A DNA stretch of 64,000 bases from Batkoa obscura (taxonomy: Eukaryota > Entomophthoromycota > Entomophthoromycetes > Entomophthorales > Batkoaceae), in contig JASVEC010000008.1 in assembly GCA_030770535.1 (NCBI GenBank), forward strand, positions 1,116,001 through 1,180,000, read 5' to 3'. A program made the position numbers and the translations under genes. Under the pieces are notes generated by a model. It was given only the letters and a program-made list of their open reading frames with translations, was not told the origin of the DNA and searched no databases. Shown in pieces: positions 47,911 through 59,800 of the stretch. How positions within the stretch are numbered: the stretch's first letter is position 1; each line of letters opens with the position of its first letter.

Positions 47911-49400
47911 TTAATTCAATTTAATTTTAATAAAATCTTTAGTAATACCTAATTGCTTTAAAAGATCAATATGTGATTTAAATGCAGTTGTAAAATCCTC
48001 CTAAAAAAATAAAAAATAAAAAATAAAAAATATAAATAAAAATAAAAATTTCAATCTTACTTGAATAATATATTCTACTCCATGTTTTTTACAAATACTT
48101 TGAATTAATGCTGATAATTGTGGATAATAAGCTTGATGAATATTAGGAAAGATATGATGAATTGTTTGATAATTTAAACCACCAGTAAAAGTAGTCCAAA
48201 AATTTGATTCATGAGAATAATCTTGAGTTGTTTTAAATTGCATCTCAGCCCAATCCATTTGAATTAATTTATCATTATTTTCCATTTCAATATATTCTAA
48301 AGTACTAGTCACATGATTCACTTGAAAAGTAATAGCTAACCAATAACTAGCTACCATATCACTTAGAATTAAATTAATTATCATTTGATTCATACCAACA
48401 ATGAAATAAGGTAAAATAATACGATAAAATATGAAAAACAATTTACCAAACCAGAAAGTCAAATGTTGAGTCAATGTTAATGGGTTAATACGTATAGATG
48501 AATTCTTTTTTTCAAAATAAACAATTAAAATATCTTGAAATCTTGTTTTTACTGCTAAAAAACCGTATAACAAAGGTACATATCTTTCTTGTCCAATGTA
48601 TTTTTCTAAATATTCTTGTTGCGGTAAAATACGTCTTACATCAGGATCATTGACTGAAATATCAGGATCAGCATTAGGAATATTTGTGTAAGGATGATGT
48701 CCTAACATATGTTGATAAATCCATACTAAATTAGAACATCCGTTAAATAAATCATGTGTTAAACCTAATATTCTCCATACTATTGGATTATGAGTAATAG
48801 CAAAATGAGAGCTATCATGTAATGGATGTAATCCAACTTGAGCACAAAAGAAACCAAGGGATAAACTAAATAACATTGAAATATAAATATTATTTGCATT
48901 ACTTAATGAATAATAATAACTGAATAATAAACCCGCATAAATCCAGCCATATCTTATTAATAAATTGACTGTCTTTTCATCTTTCTTATTTTGTTGAAAA
49001 TAATTATAAACTTTATCTTTTAATTCCATTTGAAATTCATTAGGTTTTGGAAATGTTGGTAATTCATTATTAATTAATGTGCCAATCTCATATTTTTGTA
49101 ATACTTTCACTAATTGTTCATATTGATGATAGGTTTCAAATACAATGGTGCAATCCCTACCACCACCAACTAATAAGGTTTCATAACCTCCTGGATGATA
49201 TTTGATAAATTTAGTTACATCATAAACCTAAATATTAAAAGGACTATTAGTATTAGTATTAATATTAGTATTTTTATTTTTATTTTTATTTTTATTTATA
49301 ATTGAAATTTGATTTTTATTACTTTTCCTCTAACAGCGATATAAAGTGATTCTTGAGTATTATGTTTGGCCAACTCTTCCCAACTAAATTCCAGTGACAT
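47911..49400 (-). CDS. Cytochrome b5-fusion front-end fatty acid desaturase (delta-5 type)
   Basis: ER enzyme that introduces a double bond between an existing one and the carboxyl end, here probably delta-5 (dihomo-gamma-linolenic to arachidonic acid). Three exons: 49400-49323 (MSLEFSWEELAKHNTQESLY), 49227-48061 and 48000-47911. The N-terminal cytochrome b5 domain has the heme motif HPGG (KFIKYHPGGYETLL). Histidine boxes: HDSSH, QHMLGHH and QTIHH, where the Gln replacing the first His of box 3 is diagnostic of front-end desaturases. Four membrane segments are seen. Stretches such as NPIVWRILGLTHDLFNG and DWAEMQFKTTQDYSHES follow the Mortierella alpina delta-5 enzyme as I remember it. About 440 residues, full length. 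Delta-6/delta-8 activity cannot be ruled out. Isolated between MITE clusters. Confidence 0.9.
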
Positions 49401-49883
49401 TTTATATATTGAATTTAATAAAAGAAACCTAAATTTTTGAAATATTATTTATATTGATTATCTTTTTATACTTATTGATTTGATCTCTCCTATATCACTT
49501 GTCCCTTATTTTCCAGCCATTTTTTAAAAACTTAACAATTATTAATATTTTTCAATATTCGGAACCTATTTTTAAGGTAGTTCGATTGGATTTATTTTCT
49601 CCGATAATTTTGAATTTTTGTTGAAACAAGTATGCTTTTAAGCAAAATTGACTATATACAGAATTAAGAATAAGATGCTGAAATTAATATTGTTTGAAAG
49701 TTACTCTACTTCATTATTATAATATAGTTGCTTATCATGTAGGTTTTTTTTCATAATAGTGACCCCGTGTTTATACTCCTTTGAATAGTTTAAAGCCCTT
49801 AAAATGCCTTCCTTTTTTAGTAAATTAAAACCAATTTTAATTAATTTTTAATAAAAATTGGGATCGTATTTTTATTATTATAT

Positions 49884-49982
49884 GGGGATGTATTTTTCTG
49901 TTTAAGAATTTTACTAATAATCTTTCTGCTTAAATAGTGCTTAAAAAACGGAAAAAATAATGAAACCAAAAAAAACATCCCT
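49884..49982 (+). mobile_element. MITE copy 17 (99-bp GGGG family)
   Basis: GGGGATGTATTTTTCTG to ACATCCCT, flanked by ATAT on both sides. Lies about 480 bp upstream of the desaturase start. Confidence 0.92.
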
Positions 49983-50517
49983 ATATTTTTAAGTGTTTAA
50001 AGTGTAAAATAAATCCAACTAAAATAGATAAAATAAGTATCGCAATATTTAATTATGAAAAATCATTTTATTTACTTATTACAATTCTTTTTTGAATGGT
50101 TTGATTGTCTAAATAATTAAATTATAATAAATGAATATAAAAATATAATAGAAATAAATATTTTTTTTCAATTTAATTGAAGTTTAAATCAACTCATATA
50201 ATAAATTACGATATATATTTTTTATAAACTCACATATACAAATTAACTATCTTTATTAAAAATACGTTAGATTTAACTAATCCTATATTTTTAATATCTA
50301 ATTGAAAATACAAACCATTTTAATCTAAAAACAAAATTATTATATGCATTTACCATGTTGATTTTAATAACTATATCTTTAAATTTATACCCAAAATTAC
50401 AATGATAAAAATATAATACCATTTATTGTAAATATTACAAATGATATATAAAAATTTATATTTACTGATGCAAATCTTGATTATCCTTGGTTATTTTCTT
50501 TTAAATAAATAATATAT

Positions 50518-50615
50518 GGGGGTGTTTTTTTTGGGTTCATTGCTTTTTTCATTTTTTAAGCGTTATTTCAGTGGAAAGATTGTTAGTAAAATTCTTAAAC
50601 AAAAAATACATCCTC
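50518..50615 (-). mobile_element. MITE copy 18 (99-bp GGGG family)
   Basis: GGGGGTGTTTTTTTTGGG to ATACATCCTC, ATAT on both sides. Confidence 0.92.
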
Positions 50616-50691
50616 ATATAACTTATTAAAAAAATAAATCAATACATTCAACTATCCAACTATTAATACAATTGAATAAATTTCTCAATTT

Positions 50692-50790
50692 GGGGGTGTT
50701 TTTTTTGGTTTCACTATTTTTTCCGTTTTTTAAGCACTATTTAAGCAGAAAGATTATTAGTAAAATTCTTAAACAGAAAAATACATCCCC
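50692..50790 (-). mobile_element. MITE copy 19 (99-bp GGGG family)
   Basis: GGGGGTGTTTTTTTTGG to ATACATCCCC, 76 bp from copy 18 and in the same orientation. Left flank ATTT, right flank GTAT: no matching duplication. Confidence 0.9.
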
Positions 50791-50950
50791 GTATTATAAT
50801 TATATAAAAAAATAGGCTTTATTTTGTTCTATTTTTTAAAAAAAAGTCATTATTATTATTACTTTTTAATATAATCTGTTTACAATAAAACAAGGGCTTT
50901 AAATTTTTTTTTATAATAAAATCTAAGTTAAAAGATTATAATTTAAAAGA

Positions 50951-51412
50951 TGTGAAAGTTGGTACTCAATGGTAGGAGTTAAAAGCAGTTCTTGGTTGAT
51001 TAACTTGCCTTGAGTCGAACGATCTTAGTTTATATAACTAAGATAGACTTAAATGAATAAGAATAATACGTAATAAGTTACGAACTATGTAAAACAAATA
51101 GGATAGAAGATACTACTATAAAATCTATGTAAGATGTTGTCAGAAAGACTTAGTGACTTTATTAATAGTAGGATATCAAAGAGTAATTCAGTTAAAAAGC
51201 CTCGAGTTATCATGTTAAAGAATCTTTTTTATACTCCAACTGGGTGGCTATATGTGAGGGGGATAATATTGTTTGCAATATGAAGTTAGAAATTCTCGCA
51301 GCAAATCAAAATAAGGGACTCTGACTTGATTGTGTTTGAACTTGAGAATACAACAACTTAAGTGATTGTTGTGTTATAATCAATCCGAGAGCTAATAAAC
51401 CAATACTTCACA
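50951..51412 (+). mobile_element. Solo LTR (copy C)
   Basis: 462 bp, starting TGTGAAAGTTGG and ending ATACTTCACA, so TG...CA ends. Same family as 45102-45687 and 45924-46390 but more diverged. No internal retrotransposon region adjoins it. No clear 5-bp duplication. Fossil of unassigned LTR family. Confidence 0.65.
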
Positions 51413-52092
51413 ATGCCCAGCAAAAAGATTTAAATTAAAATTTTTTTAAATATATGATATAAAAACTTTTAAAATTTAAAATAATTTCCTGTATTTGCTT
51501 ATATATTAATTTTTATGAACTTTTTAAATATTAAATTAATTAAACAGTTTCCTGAATATCTTAAATCAGAATTTAATATTTTAAATAAATAGTTAAAATA
51601 AACTTTGCTTATTGCTTTATTATTATTCAAATATAAAATACTAAATTTTAATACTAATATAGTTTGTTTATTATAATAATCTAAATTTATTAAATCTAGT
51701 CTTACTTTTATTTTTATATTTTACTTAAAATCTAAATTCATTATTTAATGCTTATTTTAAAAAATATGCTGCTTTTTTTCTAATATTAACTAATAATAAA
51801 ATAAAAAAGCTGCTGAAACCATTTAATAATCTAAAAATGAAACAGTATTAAAAATAAAAAAATCTAATAAAAAGGGTAAAGCAATAATATAAAAAAATCT
51901 ATCCATTTTAGATCTAACCTTAAAGTTTTATTTTATTTTATTTTATGATATAAGCTAAGCCTGAAAGATACTTAAGTAAAGATTTTTTAAAAATTTATAT
52001 TTACTAAACACAATCTTTTACATATTTTTAAGATTATATTTAAATCAAATAAAATAGGTATTAAGTTTAGGATATACTTTATAAGTACAAAA

Positions 52093-52122
52093 AACTTTAA
52101 CTTTAACTTTAACTTTAACTTT
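52093..52122. repeat. (AACTTT)5 microsatellite
   Basis: Five perfect hexanucleotide units in the spacer upstream of the peroxidase gene. Confidence 0.85.
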
Positions 52123-52820
52123 ATTTTATTCATAAAGATATTCGTTTATTATTAATACATTTTTGAAACCTTTTGTTTTTCTTTTATTAATTTTTTCTGC
52201 TATTTTTTAACACTAAAATTGTAATAATTAGGATCATCAAAATAACACAAGCTATTTTTAATATAGATATCTTGTATTTGTAATTATTAGAAGATTAGAT
52301 TCTATCTTTTATTTTTTGGTTTTTGATTCATTGAATTTTTTTGTAAGTAAAAAGTATAATCGCCATACATGCTAAGTAATTAATTTTCTTATTTTCAATA
52401 CCTTCCAGTTTTCAACCAGCTTGAAAAGTCCCAAAAATTCACTGCTTAATTTGCTTAATAAAAAACATCTCACTTTATTCAACTTTCAATAATTTAAGTT
52501 AATTTGAAAAGCATCAAAATCACATGTAAATTATAGAACCAATGTTTTCGATATTAACGGAGTTTAAGATTCAATAATATAAATTTGATTGGTATCGATT
52601 TATGATCACTCAAGCTTGAAAATAGGACATGCATTAATCCTGGCTTTGATTGGTTAATTAAATTAAAAGAATAGATGAAATTTTAGTAAATAAACTATAA
52701 ATAAAGATTATCTTTTATCAACCTATTCATCAATAAATATTAGAATTCAAGGTGAGTTAAATGAAATATTATAGATTTTGTATAAGGATAAAACAGTTAA
52801 TATTAAATTTCAAACTTTAG

Positions 52821-54065
52821 ATGTATAAATTCCCTGAAAAATATATACCTGTTAAAAAAGATATCATTGATTTTTTAACTAACAATACAGATTATGAAGG
52901 TAAGCATCAGCTATTTATATCACATAAAATAACCTATAATTCAATATATTGAAAATTATAGATGGTAGTTATGGTCCTTTATTTGTACGTTTAGGTAAAT
53001 ATATCATTTACTATCATTATAATAAAATATTAATAAAACTTATTCAGCTTGGCATGTAAGTGGTACTTATTTCCAAAGCGATAAAATACCTGGTGGTTCA
53101 TGTACTGGTATGATGAGTATGACTACTAATGACCCTGCTAATGCTGGTTTACATATTGCTATTGAAGTAAGTAGTGATTCAATAATATATAAAATAAAAT
53201 AACAGATATTAATCTATATAAAATTATATAGAAATTAGAGCCTATTTATCAAAAACATAATTGGATAACAAAAGCGGATTTATGGACGTAAGTATTCTAT
53301 CGGTTTTATTAATACGTAATTTTCTTAATTTTCTTAATTATTTAGTTTAGCTGGTGCTGTTTCCATTGAACATATGAAAGGTCCAATTATTCCATGGAGA
53401 TCAGGTTAGTTTTATTGACTCATAATTAGCCTAATCAATATACTAATCTTTTCTTCTTCATTAATTTAGGTCGTCCAGATCTTAAAAGTAAAGATCTATG
53501 TCCAATGCATGGACGTTTACCTGATGCTGCTCAAGGTACTGAACATATTAAAGATGTATTTTGTAAAGCTATGCCATTTTCAATTCAAGAGACAGTGGCT
53601 CTTATCGGTTGTCACGTGTTGTAAGTTGAAATTCAAGTTAATTTACTGTGTAATATATTTATTTTATTTATAGAGGTCGTTGTCATACGGATCGTTCAGG
53701 TTATGATGGTAAATGGGTAGTTAATCCAATTCGATTTTCTAATCAATAGTAGGTTCCTCTTTATAATATGTGATATATAAATTCTTGTTATAGTATAATT
53801 AACAAACATAATTTTTTATTTAATTAGTTTCATCCAATTATTACGTCAAAAATGGACCAAGAGAGAATGGAATGGACCTGAACAATTTGAAAATGAAGAT
53901 AAAGAATTAATGATGTTACCTACTGATATGGCTTTATTAGAACAGCCTTGGAGAGAATGGGTTGAATTATATGCTAATGATAAAGAAAGATTCTTTAAAG
54001 ATTTTGCTGTTGCATTTAATAAGTTGATTGAGTTGGGCATGCCAAATCAAAAACATTCACTTTAA
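52821..54065 (+). CDS. CCP1: Class I heme peroxidase, cytochrome c peroxidase-like
   Basis: Reduces hydrogen peroxide with ferrocytochrome c (or ascorbate in relatives). The start [19 protein letters not shown] leads into [19 protein letters not shown], which has the distal Arg, Trp and His of the active site. [31 protein letters not shown] and the proximal heme ligand in [20 protein letters not shown] follow, with a Trp at GKWVV in the place of the CCP radical site. [20 protein letters not shown] and [17 protein letters not shown] close the fold. About 290 residues in about eight exons. No mitochondrial presequence precedes the fold, unlike yeast Ccp1, so it may be cytosolic. A TTTAG acceptor touches the ATG, so an upstream exon or 5'-UTR intron (donor GTGAGT near 52753) is likely. 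The segment after the distal site ([10 protein letters not shown]) differs from the usual GGSNGATMRF. Confidence 0.9.
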
Positions 54066-54335
54066 AACTTTTTTGAGATAATAAATTTGAAAGTTTTTTT
54101 TATATAATTTAAATGAATTGCTTTTTTTGAATGGAATTTTTGAATTAGGTCTTTTTTTGGCTTAGTTTTTTTTCAAATAATTCAAGTTGATTAACTGACA
54201 GCTCAAATGCAATTGATTGGTGGAATTATTTGTTAACGTAAATCCTAAAAACAGTCACGGATAAAAATAAAATAAAAAATTCAATTAAACTTTTAGATTA
54301 ATTTTCAATTAGATACTATTTTTATTAAAAGAAAA

Positions 54336-56281
54336 ATGGTAAAACAATATTAATCAAAATAATAAATAATAAAACTAAGTTCTATTTTCACTTATTTAGT
54401 TTGAAGAATCCAAAAGCTTTACCAAAAACATTGATCCTGAAGAATATTTTATTAAACAGAATAGGATAGGTGAATTTCAGTTCATCTTCTCACCTTTTCA
54501 TCTCTTTTACTAACCTTGTTATTTTAGGCAAAGGTTCCTTTGGTGAAGTATTTAAAGGGTAAGAACAAAATTCAATTTTTAATAATTATAAAACATGGCA
54601 TACTAACTGTAAAATGATTTTATTAGCTTCGATCGTCGTAGTAAAATACCAGTAGCAATTAAGGTGATTGATTTAGAATCTGCTGAAGATGAAATTGAAG
54701 ATATACAACAAGAGATAGCTATCTTATCTCAATTGGATTCCAACTATGTTACTAGGTAAGTCAAAATAAAAATAGAATAGAAAATAGAAAAAATCAAACC
54801 ATTTTAATATTAAATGATAAAGTATGAAATATTAAATAATATTATTAATATATACAAATTGTTTAGATATTATGGCTCCTATTTAAAAAGTTCTTCATTA
54901 TGGATCGTTATGGAATATTGTTTAGGTGGTTCTTGTGCTGATTTGGTACAACCTATTTCTTCTATTAAATAATAATATATTAATTTCAATAGATGAAACC
55001 AGGACGTATAACCGAACCTTATATAGCTATTATATTAAGAGAAATATTAAAAGGATTAGATTACCTTCATGGGGAAAATAAATTACATAGGGGTAAAATT
55101 AGTTTATTAGCTATTACTACTATTTGTTTATTAATTGAATTTTATTTTTATTTAGATATTAAAGGTAAAATAACTCTTTTTTAAAATTTGAATTTTATTC
55201 TAAATAGAATTCAATTTAGCGGCTAATGTTTTATTGAGTGCTAATGGGGACAGTAAGTTTATTTTGGTATTCTAAACTAAAAAATATTAATAATTTTTCT
55301 TAATTTTTTATAGTTAAATTAGCTGATTTTGGTGTATCTGGACAAGTAAGATAATAGTATAAATAATATTCCAATTATTTCAATTTTAAACTATAGATCA
55401 CAGCCACATTAACAAAAAAGAATACCTTTGTAGGTACACCAGTAAGTCCAAGTTTAAAATTTTAAAAAATTACATTAAAATTAACTTGTATAACTAGTTT
55501 TGGATGGCACCTGAAGTGATTAAACAATCCGGTTATAATAATAAAGTAAATTTTGTTATTACATTCAGATCAATTTTCAAATAGATTAACTTTTCTCGTT
55601 AATATTAGGCCGATATCTGGTCCTTAGGTATTACTGCTATTGAATTAGCTAAGGGTTTACCTCCATATGCTGATTTACATCCTATGAAAGTGTTATTTTT
55701 AATACCAAAGAGTGAACCACCCACTTTAGAAGGACCCTTTTCAAAAGCTTATAAAGACTTTGTAAATTGTTGCTTACAAAAGAATCCAGAAAAGGTAAGT
55801 ATTGGATGGATGGAAGACGGAAATGGAGATGAGGAGAAAGGGAGTTTATTGAATAGAATATTAATAAAAGGAATTGTTTTTTTAGAGATTATCAGCGAAG
55901 GAATTGTTAAAACATAAATTTATTCGTAGCGCTAAAAAGAGTTCCTATTTAGTTGATTTAATTGAAAGATATCAAAGATGGACAGCACAGGGTAATGGTA
56001 GCGAAGATGATGATTTATTTGAAGATGGGGAAGAGTAAGCTTTTATTTTTGTTAATTTTAATTTAATTATTAATCTTAAAATAGAGATCAAGAATCTTCA
56101 ACATTAAATTGGGATTTTGATACGGTTAAACCAAATAAAAAAGAAGCGAACCCAATTCAATTACAAAAAAGTAAACAGTTAAGGAAAGTACCGGAGTTAC
56201 CAACAAAATCAAATAAAGTTATTATTAATCATGAAGAACCAAAAATTTGTGATCCTATAATTGATGATGTAAGTATTAGTA

Positions 56282-56315
<34 letters not shown>

Positions 56316-56621
56316 CTATTTGATATTAAAATGTTATTTTTTTATAGTCTTTATCCTCTCAACCTAGTATATTTAAAGCAGTGATAGAGCCTTTGATTTT
56401 AGAAGTAAGTTAATATATATTATCAACTATTAACTAAATTAATATATTACTTTTTTATTACTTTTTCTCTTGTATAGATGATCAACGACAGTAAGAGTAA
56501 TAATGAAGTAGATGTGTTACGAAAAGTAGGTACAGCTTTAGATGAAGCGGAATTAAAATTACCTGGATTTTCTCAAAAACTATTATTATTAGCTTACAAT
56601 CGATTGGATATCAAGTTTTAG
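54336..56621 (+). CDS. Ste20-family GCK-III protein kinase (MST3/4, Nak1-like)
   Basis: Serine/threonine kinase of the germinal-centre kinase III group, in fungi part of polarity and septation (MOR/SIN-type) signalling. The ATG is followed directly by a GTAAAA donor; exon 2 starts [17 protein letters not shown]. Catalytic motifs in order: [20 protein letters not shown] (VAIK Lys), HRDIKAANVLL split over two introns, LADFGVSGQ, the activation segment [16 protein letters not shown] and [13 protein letters not shown]. After the kinase domain comes a charged linker with WDFDTV, a signature of GCK-III tails, and a C-terminal helical region ending [13 protein letters not shown], which probably binds a Mo25-type partner. 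About 12 short introns, one with a (TTA)n run. About 440 residues. Converges on MON2 with 223 bp between stops. Confidence 0.88.
56281..56311. repeat. (TTA)10 microsatellite in a kinase intron
   Basis: Ten uninterrupted TTA units inside an intron of the GCK-III kinase gene. Confidence 0.8.
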
Positions 56622-56844
56622 ATATTTATTTCTTCCATCTTATTCTTTATTCTTTATTTTAATTGGAACTCAGCTTCTCTTTTTAACTTAATAATCATTT
56701 TATTTATTTTTATATTTAATAAATTGAAATTTTCATTTTATAAACTAATATTAAAAAATTGAACATTTAAAATCTTAGCATGTACTTTATTATTCTCATC
56801 AATTTCATTATATTTCCACTCTCTCTTTCTTTCTCCCTTCAATT

Positions 56845-59800
56845 CTACAACAAACCCAATTGGCTTCCAATTTTTTTTAAACAAATAGCTACTCTATCTA
56901 CAATAGCTGCATCTTTACAATTTAGTATATCAATTAAACAAGGATAAAATAAAAATAAATGAGGTGTTTTTGAATTAAAATATTGTAAATTGGTAGCATT
57001 ATCATTTGTTGATATAAATTTTAAATTATTAAAATTTTCAAATGTATTCATTGGTAATTCTAATTCACTTAAATGACGTAATAAAAATAAAATTTCATCT
57101 CTTTGTAATCTATTAATATTAATAAAAAGTTATATAATTAGTTATTAATTAGAATAAATAAAATAAATAAAATAAATACCTAGGTAAAGGTCTTTTTCCA
57201 AATGTTGGAATAGAAGTTGAAAATCGATTTAATATAATATAACATCTTTCTAATAAAATTGGAGCAGCTAATTTTTTCAAATTATTGGGTATTTTCATTT
57301 CAAAAATTAATTTAAAATTTAAACTAAAATTAAATTCTTCTTCTTCTTCTTCATCTGAATCTTCCGTTTTATTAATATTATTCACTTGCTTTTCTTCTTT
57401 AGCATGAATTAATAAGGTTCCTATTGTTAATAGTTAATATTATTACATATTATTATATATTATTGATTATTATATACTCACTCTTTTCTTCATCCATACA
57501 AATTGAAATTAAACATCTTAATGCTAAAAAAGATAATTGTTCTTTAATTAAAATAGAAAGAGGTAAAGGTAACTCTCCTTGACTAGTCGAATTCAAATCC
57601 ATAATAGAAATCTCAAAAAACAAATTAATAAATTTCAATAATAATTTATCCTCCTTAATCTTGTTTTCTTTTTTTTGAAATAATTTAATATAATTTTTAA
57701 ATAATAAAATTAATGTTTCCATTTCTAATTTCTCATCCAATTCTAATTGTTGAATTGATAATTGAGTTTGTATAAATTGACCCTTTTTAAAAAATTCATT
57801 TGCAATATTTAATATTTTAATTAATAATTGAAATTCATTATCTTCATTAATGGAATTTTTAATTATGAAATTAAATATTTCTTCATTTAATTGATTATAT
57901 AATTTATTACTTAATTTCCACCGAATTAATTGATTATTATTATTAGTATTGATTTCATCCATTAATTGATATTTTTGTTTTAATACAATTTCTATTATAT
58001 TATAGACATTATTTAATATATTAATATCTTCATATAATTTGTCTTGATCTGAGACATCTGGGAAAATATTACCAATTATTTCTAATATTAAACAGCTTAA
58101 TTTAACATAATTATTTCCTTTATTATTATTTCCTTTATTATTACTATTATTATTATTCTCTATCAATTGATTTTCATTAATTGATAATAAACCAAATTTC
58201 GGTAAATGTTGTAATAAAAATAATTTCAACTGTAAATTACCATCTTTTTGTAATCTTTCAATAATTTTAATAAATTGAATTTGTAATTGAGAACAATTAT
58301 TAATATCATTAATAAATTCATCATAGAAATTATAACTAATAATATTATAAAATATTAAAAATAATTCATTAAAATCATTCTTATTAAAATCATTTAATTG
58401 TAATTGATTTAACAATAATGAATATATTTCTATATAACATACAAATACATTTTGTTGAATTCGTTGTACTTTAGGTAATAATATGGGTTCTGATAATGCT
58501 GTTATTACTTCCCCTTCTTTTTGTAATGCTATTGGGGTACATAATGGTGTTATTTTAACATTTATTTCATCTTTATTACATATTTCAATACCTAATTGTT
58601 TCCATATTATCCAACCTGATAACCACATTTCTTTTATAATCTCCTTATTTAACTGATTGAAGTTTTCGTTTTTCATAAATAATTTATTAAATGCTTTAAC
58701 AGAACATAAAGAAACTTCATAAGAATCCATTAAAATAGCTTCTTTTAAATAAATCAACATTAATTTCCATCCTTCTAAAAACTGATAACTATTAATTAAA
58801 CAAGTTAAAAATTCTTTATACAAATTAGTTAACCCGTGAATTATTAATACTCTTGTTTCATCCCATTGTTTTTGTGCTGTATTTCTAGAATGATGAAACA
58901 TCATATCCGAAAATTCAGGCATTTTATCTGCTGTTGTTGAACATGCTTTAGAATAATACAAATTAACTTTATCAATAAATGAATATAATATTTTCCATAT
59001 TATTGTATTCCATATAATTAATGGTATATTTTGCCCATTATTATTAATTGTTCGAAATAATGTTTGTATAGCTCCGTTTCTTACTTCTGGTCGTGAATCT
59101 AATCCCATTTTAGTTAATTGATTTAATGTTAATAAATACAATTGACTTAATATTATGCCTATATTATTATTGCTATTATTATTATTAAAATCAATAATTT
59201 CAAATTCTAAAAAATCTAATTTTTTATCTTGTAATTGTAATTCGAACCTATTATTATCCAATGATTTTTGAATAAAATCTAAAACATTCCATAACATAGA
59301 AATACTAGTTAAACTTGTATTTAAATCTTCTAATTGTAATCCAAATCTAGAAACAGTAATAATACAATTAAATAAACAATCTAAGGGTAAAGGAGGTAAA
59401 AAATCAGTACAAATTAATTGTAAACAAGGGAAAGCAATTCGAACTAATTTAATGGACGGTATATTTCGATTACTAGAATTAATACTCGAATGATCTGTTT
59501 CTTCCATAATAGAATATGGATTATTGATTAAAATACCTGAATTGAAATTTTCTGGACAAGCAAATAAAAGTATATCAAATACAATATTCCAACAATAAGT
59601 AAATGAATGACCTGAATTATGTAATAATTTATCTAAAATTTCTAAAGCACATTTTTGCAAAATAGCATGAATTGGTGTTGATTCTTTAATTAATTGATAT
59701 TTTTCAATCCCCATTAATTGAGCTAAAGGTAATACCATTTGAAATTGTAATCTTTTATTAGTATCTAATCTTAAAGAAGCAGCACAATTCATACCAGTCA

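Larger units (their letters stand above)
49401..52820. other. Repeat-bearing spacer upstream of the desaturase and of the peroxidase
   Basis: About 3.4 kb between two divergent genes. It holds MITE copies 17 to 19, an LTR and an (AACTTT)5 microsatellite. The two promoters lie at its edges; nothing else is recognisable. Confidence 0.6.
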
